DNA of 64,000 nt from assembly GCF_016908565.1 (NCBI RefSeq), contig NZ_JAFBED010000001.1, forward strand, positions 372,001 to 436,000, read 5' to 3'. This document shows, piece after piece, positions 60,582 to 64,000 of the stretch. The position numbers and the translations under genes are program-made. This DNA is from Sutcliffiella tianshenii (GTDB taxonomy: Bacteria; Bacillota; Bacilli; Bacillales; Bacillaceae_I). Every line of letters begins with the position of its first letter. The first letter of the stretch is position 1. The notes beneath the pieces are model-generated. The model searched no databases, had not been told where the DNA came from, and was given only the letters and a program-made list of their open reading frames with translations.

Positions 60582-61430
60582 CTATCTTCTTTTTACATCA
60601 AGTTTGTCCCTCAAGCCTTCTCCGATCAAATTGAATGTCAGAACGACAAGGAAGATCGCCAGCCCAGGATAGATCATCAGTTCAGGAGCTGTCTGAAAAT
60701 AGGGCCTTCCGTCATTCAACATGGCCCCCCACTCCGGGGCAGGCGGCTGTGCACCAAGGCCAAGATAGGATAAGGAGGAAATCGTCAGGATGACTTTCCC
60801 TATGTCCAGTGTCGCAAGGATCAGGATGGGGGAGACGATCTGGGGCACCATATGCCTCCTGATGATCTTGAAGGTTGAACTGCCCCCTACTTTTGCCGCC
60901 ATCACGTATTCATTCGTCCTCTCTGATACGACGATGCTCCTGACGACCCTTGTGTAGGCGATCCATTTGACAAATACGATGGAGATCATCAGGTTTGTCA
61001 AGCTTGGGCCCAAGAAGCCTGCGATTGCGATCGCCAGGATAAATTCCGGCAACGCCAGCAGGCCATCCGCTATTCGCATGAAGATAGTATCAAGCCGGCC
61101 GCCGATATAACCGATCAAGAGCCCGATAGGAATGCCGATCAACGCTACTGTCACGACCACCATTGCCGTTATCCCGAGTGTTGCCTTAGCGCCGACGATG
61201 AGCCTTGAAAGGATGCACCTTCCCATATGATCGGTGCCAAGCGGATACTCTAAGCTTGGGGAGGCAAGCCTGATGGACATGTCCGCAAGGTACGGATCAT
61301 TCGGGATGAAAAAGGGAAAGATTGCGGTCATGGCAATCAACAGTGCCAGGATCAGGCTGCCAAGGACAGTCATGATGTTCTGGTTTTTAAAGGATATAAG
61401 CTTTACTGGTGATAAGATTTTCACATTCAT
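60582..61430 (-). CDS. ABC transporter permease, DppC/NikC type
   Basis: 282 residues, five or six membrane segments, an N-terminal cytoplasmic arm and GTDHMGRCILSRLIVGAKAT followed by the EAA-type loop YVMAAKVGGSSTFKIIRRHM. Start ATG overlaps the stop of the first permease by four bases (ATGA), showing translational coupling. Confidence 0.92.
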   Translation of the reverse strand: MNVKILSPVKLISFKNQNIMTVLGSLILALLIAMTAIFPFFIPNDPYLADMSIRLASPSLEYPLGTDHMGRCILSRLIVGAKATLGITAMVVVTVALIGIPIGLLIGYIGGRLDTIFMRIADGLLALPEFILAIAIAGFLGPSLTNLMISIVFVKWIAYTRVVRSIVVSERTNEYVMAAKVGGSSTFKIIRRHMVPQIVSPILILATLDIGKVILTISSLSYLGLGAQPPAPEWGAMLNDGRPYFQTAPELMIYPGLAIFLVVLTFNLIGEGLRDKLDVKRR

Positions 61431-62368
61431 AAGCCTAGCCCGTTCCTATCGATCCTCGGATCAATCACATAGTAAGACAGATCCACTAACAGGTTCACGA
61501 TGACCACGAATACACCTGTCAATAAAACATATCCCTGAATGACCGGATAATCACGGCTGAAGATCGCATCCACGGCAAGACTGCCTAGTCCCGGCCAGGA
61601 AAATAAGATTTCAATGACTACAGCTCCTCCCAGAAAGCTTCCCAGGCTCATGCCAAAGATCGTGATGACGGGAAGGATGGCCGCCCTAAAAGCATGAAAC
61701 CAGAAGAGCCTCCACTCTTTCACCCCTCTGGCCCTGCCCCCGAATATGTAGTCTTCGGACATACTCTGCAATAGGCCTGCCCGCAAGAGCCTTGCGTATA
61801 CCACGGCAAAAGTAAATCCGAGTGTAAAGGCGGGCAGAATGATCTGGGGATAAGAGCCGATTCCTGAAGAAGGAAGGACCTGCAGTTTATAGGCAAAGAT
61901 ATAGATTAGGATCAAGCCAAGCCAAAAGTTAGGGATCGATGCTCCGATCAGGGCGAGGATCCGGCTGATATGATCTGGCCACCGATTTACTTTCCGTGCG
62001 GACCATACACCAAGCGGGACAGTGATGGCGACCATGATGAGGAGTGCAAAAGCTGTCAGCTCCAGTGTGATCGGCAGGCGAGCCATAAGTTCATCCCACA
62101 CAGGCTTTCCGCTCATATATGACTTTCCCAGGTCCAATTGCGCCAGGTTCAGCATCCATTTGCCATACTGGATGAAAAGAGGCTGATCAAAGCCGAGCTC
62201 ACTGCGGAGCTTGGCTTGATCTTCTTCAGTTACGACCATTTCATCTGCATTTAATATCGTAAGGACAGGATCACCCGGTGCCAACTTCATTAACGTGAAG
62301 GTAAAAATCGATAGCACAAGCAATACGAAGAATAGCTGGATGATTCGTTTCTTGATGATGATCAGCAC
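61427..62368 (-). CDS. ABC transporter permease, DppB/NikB type
   Basis: 313 residues, six membrane segments with FTFTLMKLAPGDPVLTIL near the N-terminus and RARGVKEWRLFWFHAFRAAI as EAA loop. Lies 1 base after the binding protein gene. Confidence 0.92.
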   Translation of the reverse strand: MLIIIKKRIIQLFFVLLVLSIFTFTLMKLAPGDPVLTILNADEMVVTEEDQAKLRSELGFDQPLFIQYGKWMLNLAQLDLGKSYMSGKPVWDELMARLPITLELTAFALLIMVAITVPLGVWSARKVNRWPDHISRILALIGASIPNFWLGLILIYIFAYKLQVLPSSGIGSYPQIILPAFTLGFTFAVVYARLLRAGLLQSMSEDYIFGGRARGVKEWRLFWFHAFRAAILPVITIFGMSLGSFLGGAVVIEILFSWPGLGSLAVDAIFSRDYPVIQGYVLLTGVFVVIVNLLVDLSYYVIDPRIDRNGLGL

Positions 62369-62369
62369 A

Positions 62370-63920
62370 TCACTTCACATCCAGGGTATGTGTCAGGATA
62401 TAATATTCCTCTGCTGTCGGTTTCCAATTGGTGATGCGTTTGTTCATGCCTATGATGATATTCGGATAAACAGCATAGCTGTGGGCCACTTCTTCATTGA
62501 TGACTTTCGCAGCCTCTTTTGTCAGCTTGGTGCGCTCCTCCGACTCTGTTGTCCGGTTCAACTCCTCGATCAGCTGGTTGAGCTCAGGGATATTGATCTT
62601 CCCGACGTTCAGTGCCCCTGTTTCGGTAAAGGCTGTTTGGAAGAAATAGCTTCCGTCTCCCCTAGGGGAAGTATTGTTGCTGTAAGTTGCAAGGTCCCAA
62701 TCCTTATTCTCGGACAGATGCGTATCTGCGTTCTCTACTGTCTTGATTTCGATGGTGATCCCCGCTTTCGCTGCATCGGACTGCAGCAGCTGCGCGATCA
62801 AGGGCAGTTCCGGGCGCGCCTTATAGGTGATAAGTTCAAGCGTCAACGGTTGCCCGTCTTTTTCCATCTTTCCTTCTGCATTCTCCTTGTAGCCCACTTC
62901 GGATAAGAGTTGCTTTGCTTTGTCTACATCAAGCTCTTTGACCTTATCTTCGAGTCCAAATGGCAGCGTGCTGTTGAAAGGTCCGTTCGCAGGCAGCCCG
63001 TGCCCAAGCATGATATCCTTGGCAACACTCTTTCGATCGAGGAGCAGGTCCAGTGCTTCTCTTACTTTTACATCCTCCACCTTTGCACTTTCACTGTTAT
63101 AAAGGATGAAGTGTGCACGAAGCCCTGGGATGGAAACCACTTTTAGATCTTTATCCTTCTCGATCGGCTCCAGGCTCTCAGCCGGCAGATTGTATACCAC
63201 GTCCGCCTCTTTTGACTGCAGGGCGAGCGCCCTTACGTTGGCATCTTCATTGAATTTGATCGTTGCGCCATCTACCTTTGGCTCTCCTGCCCAGTAGCTT
63301 TCATTTTTCTCGACAACTACTTCCTGATTCGCTTTGAATGTTTTTACTTTAAAAGGACCAGTCCCGACCGGATTGTTCCGGAATGCCTCCTCGCCAGCTT
63401 TCTTCGCCGCTTCCATGTTTACAATCGATGTATATGGATTCACAAGCTCTGAAGGAAGGGCCGGGTAAGGCTCTGTTGTGTGGATCGTCAGCATCTGGCC
63501 ATCCGCTTCGATGGATTCGATCTTAAGTGAACCGCCGAGTGACACGTTTGCCTCCAAGCTTCTCTCAAGAGATTGCTTGACGCTCTCTGCATCAAGCTTC
63601 TTGCCATCCTGGAATTGGACATCATCTCTGATCGTAAACTCCCACTTCACATTATCCTCCGTGTTCCATTTTTCAGCGAGCCAGCCTTCGATATTGGACT
63701 CTTCATCAAGTTTGAGGAGCGTTTCTGTGATGCCGGCACGGATAGGGATGAATCCTGTATGCGGGTCCAGGTTTGCAGCCTTGAAGCTGAAGATCATCGT
63801 TACATTTTTCTCTTTCTCTTTCCCGTCTTGCTGTTGTGAGCTATTTTGAGTGGTGGAGCAGCCTGTCATGATTACGATGAGACACATCATGAGAATCAAT
63901 AAGTGTTTGAAATTTTTCAT
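62370..63920 (-). CDS. substrate-binding lipoprotein of a peptide/nickel-type ABC importer
   Basis: 516 residues, signal peptide with lipobox MTGC near residue 21, SBP family 5 (NPVGTGPFKVKTFKANQEVV, ALDLLLDRKSVAKDIMLGHG). First gene of a five-gene operon with two permeases and two ATPases. NikA-like rather than OppA-like by overall pattern, so nickel-chelate or dipeptide uptake are both possible. Ribosome binding site GAGGAAGG. Confidence 0.9.
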   Translation of the reverse strand: MKNFKHLLILMMCLIVIMTGCSTTQNSSQQQDGKEKEKNVTMIFSFKAANLDPHTGFIPIRAGITETLLKLDEESNIEGWLAEKWNTEDNVKWEFTIRDDVQFQDGKKLDAESVKQSLERSLEANVSLGGSLKIESIEADGQMLTIHTTEPYPALPSELVNPYTSIVNMEAAKKAGEEAFRNNPVGTGPFKVKTFKANQEVVVEKNESYWAGEPKVDGATIKFNEDANVRALALQSKEADVVYNLPAESLEPIEKDKDLKVVSIPGLRAHFILYNSESAKVEDVKVREALDLLLDRKSVAKDIMLGHGLPANGPFNSTLPFGLEDKVKELDVDKAKQLLSEVGYKENAEGKMEKDGQPLTLELITYKARPELPLIAQLLQSDAAKAGITIEIKTVENADTHLSENKDWDLATYSNNTSPRGDGSYFFQTAFTETGALNVGKINIPELNQLIEELNRTTESEERTKLTKEAAKVINEEVAHSYAVYPNIIIGMNKRITNWKPTAEEYYILTHTLDVK

Positions 63921-64000
63921 ATGGTATACCTTCCTCTATTTAAAATTATTATCTATTTGCATTTACGTGCTTTTTGCTTGAATTCGACTCATTTTAACGG

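Overview
The window looks like chromosomal DNA of a spore-forming, low-GC Gram-positive bacterium of the family Bacillaceae. The evidence is a comK competence regulator, a YjcZ-type sporulation membrane peptide, a LytR-CpsA-Psr protein, ECF sigma factors, CcpA/LacI-type operators and AGGAGG ribosome binding sites with frequent TTG or GTG starts. The many dispersed GGGACAAGGGACCTGTCCCC-like palindromes resemble what I associate with halotolerant Bacillus relatives such as Rossellomorea, but the genus is only a guess. No rRNA, tRNA, CRISPR array, complete insertion sequence or prophage was seen.

Layout. 0-8.3 kb: a peptide-type binding protein and a giant cell-wall-anchored amylopullulanase with three CcpA/LacI-type sites upstream. 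8.8-18.5 kb: a small peptide gene, a PRiA4-ORF3 protein, comK, a broken C1q-like surface protein gene, cstA, a lipoprotein and manA. 18.5-26 kb: an autoregulated ArsR/SRPBCC/flavin-reductase operon, a YjcZ peptide, a split lipoprotein, an LD-carboxypeptidase, an LCP protein and a MerR/coiled-coil protein. 26.5-29.6 kb: a sugar ABC importer. 30.9-37.5 kb: a five-gene operon, on the minus strand, of membrane TrkA-N/RyR protein, SLOG protein, TIR protein, SPFH-like protein and membrane SH3 protein. 37.8-50.5 kb: FAD oxidase, zinc-ribbon proteins, NERD protein, channel-like protein, NlpC/P60 hydrolase, EcsC, HIT and NUDIX genes. 50.6-57 kb: an ECF sigma/anti-sigma pair with a visible autoregulatory promoter, GNAT proteins, a second sigma factor with an NTF2-like tail and a metallo-beta-lactamase-fold gene. 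57.4-64 kb: TerC and a five-gene peptide/nickel-type ABC importer.

The most interesting system is the 30.9-37.5 kb operon. Its parts (TIR, SLOG, RyR, TrkA-type Rossmann folds, SPFH, membrane proteins) are those of predicted nucleotide-signal conflict or defence systems. It lies between an intact FAD oxidase gene and a decayed fragment of the same gene in the same orientation, which suggests an island.

The intergenic DNA is unusually structured. Two palindromic families (A, about 15 copies; B, about 16 copies) often abut or supply stop codons. All 12 stop-adjacent copies have the same orientation relative to the transcript. Five arrays of degenerate repeats occur. Two have a 20-21 bp period and three a 51-52 bp period, close to whole numbers of helical turns, and each carries its own motif. 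Several gene tails of 30-45 codons survive, most with a terminator hairpin, marking eroded genes.
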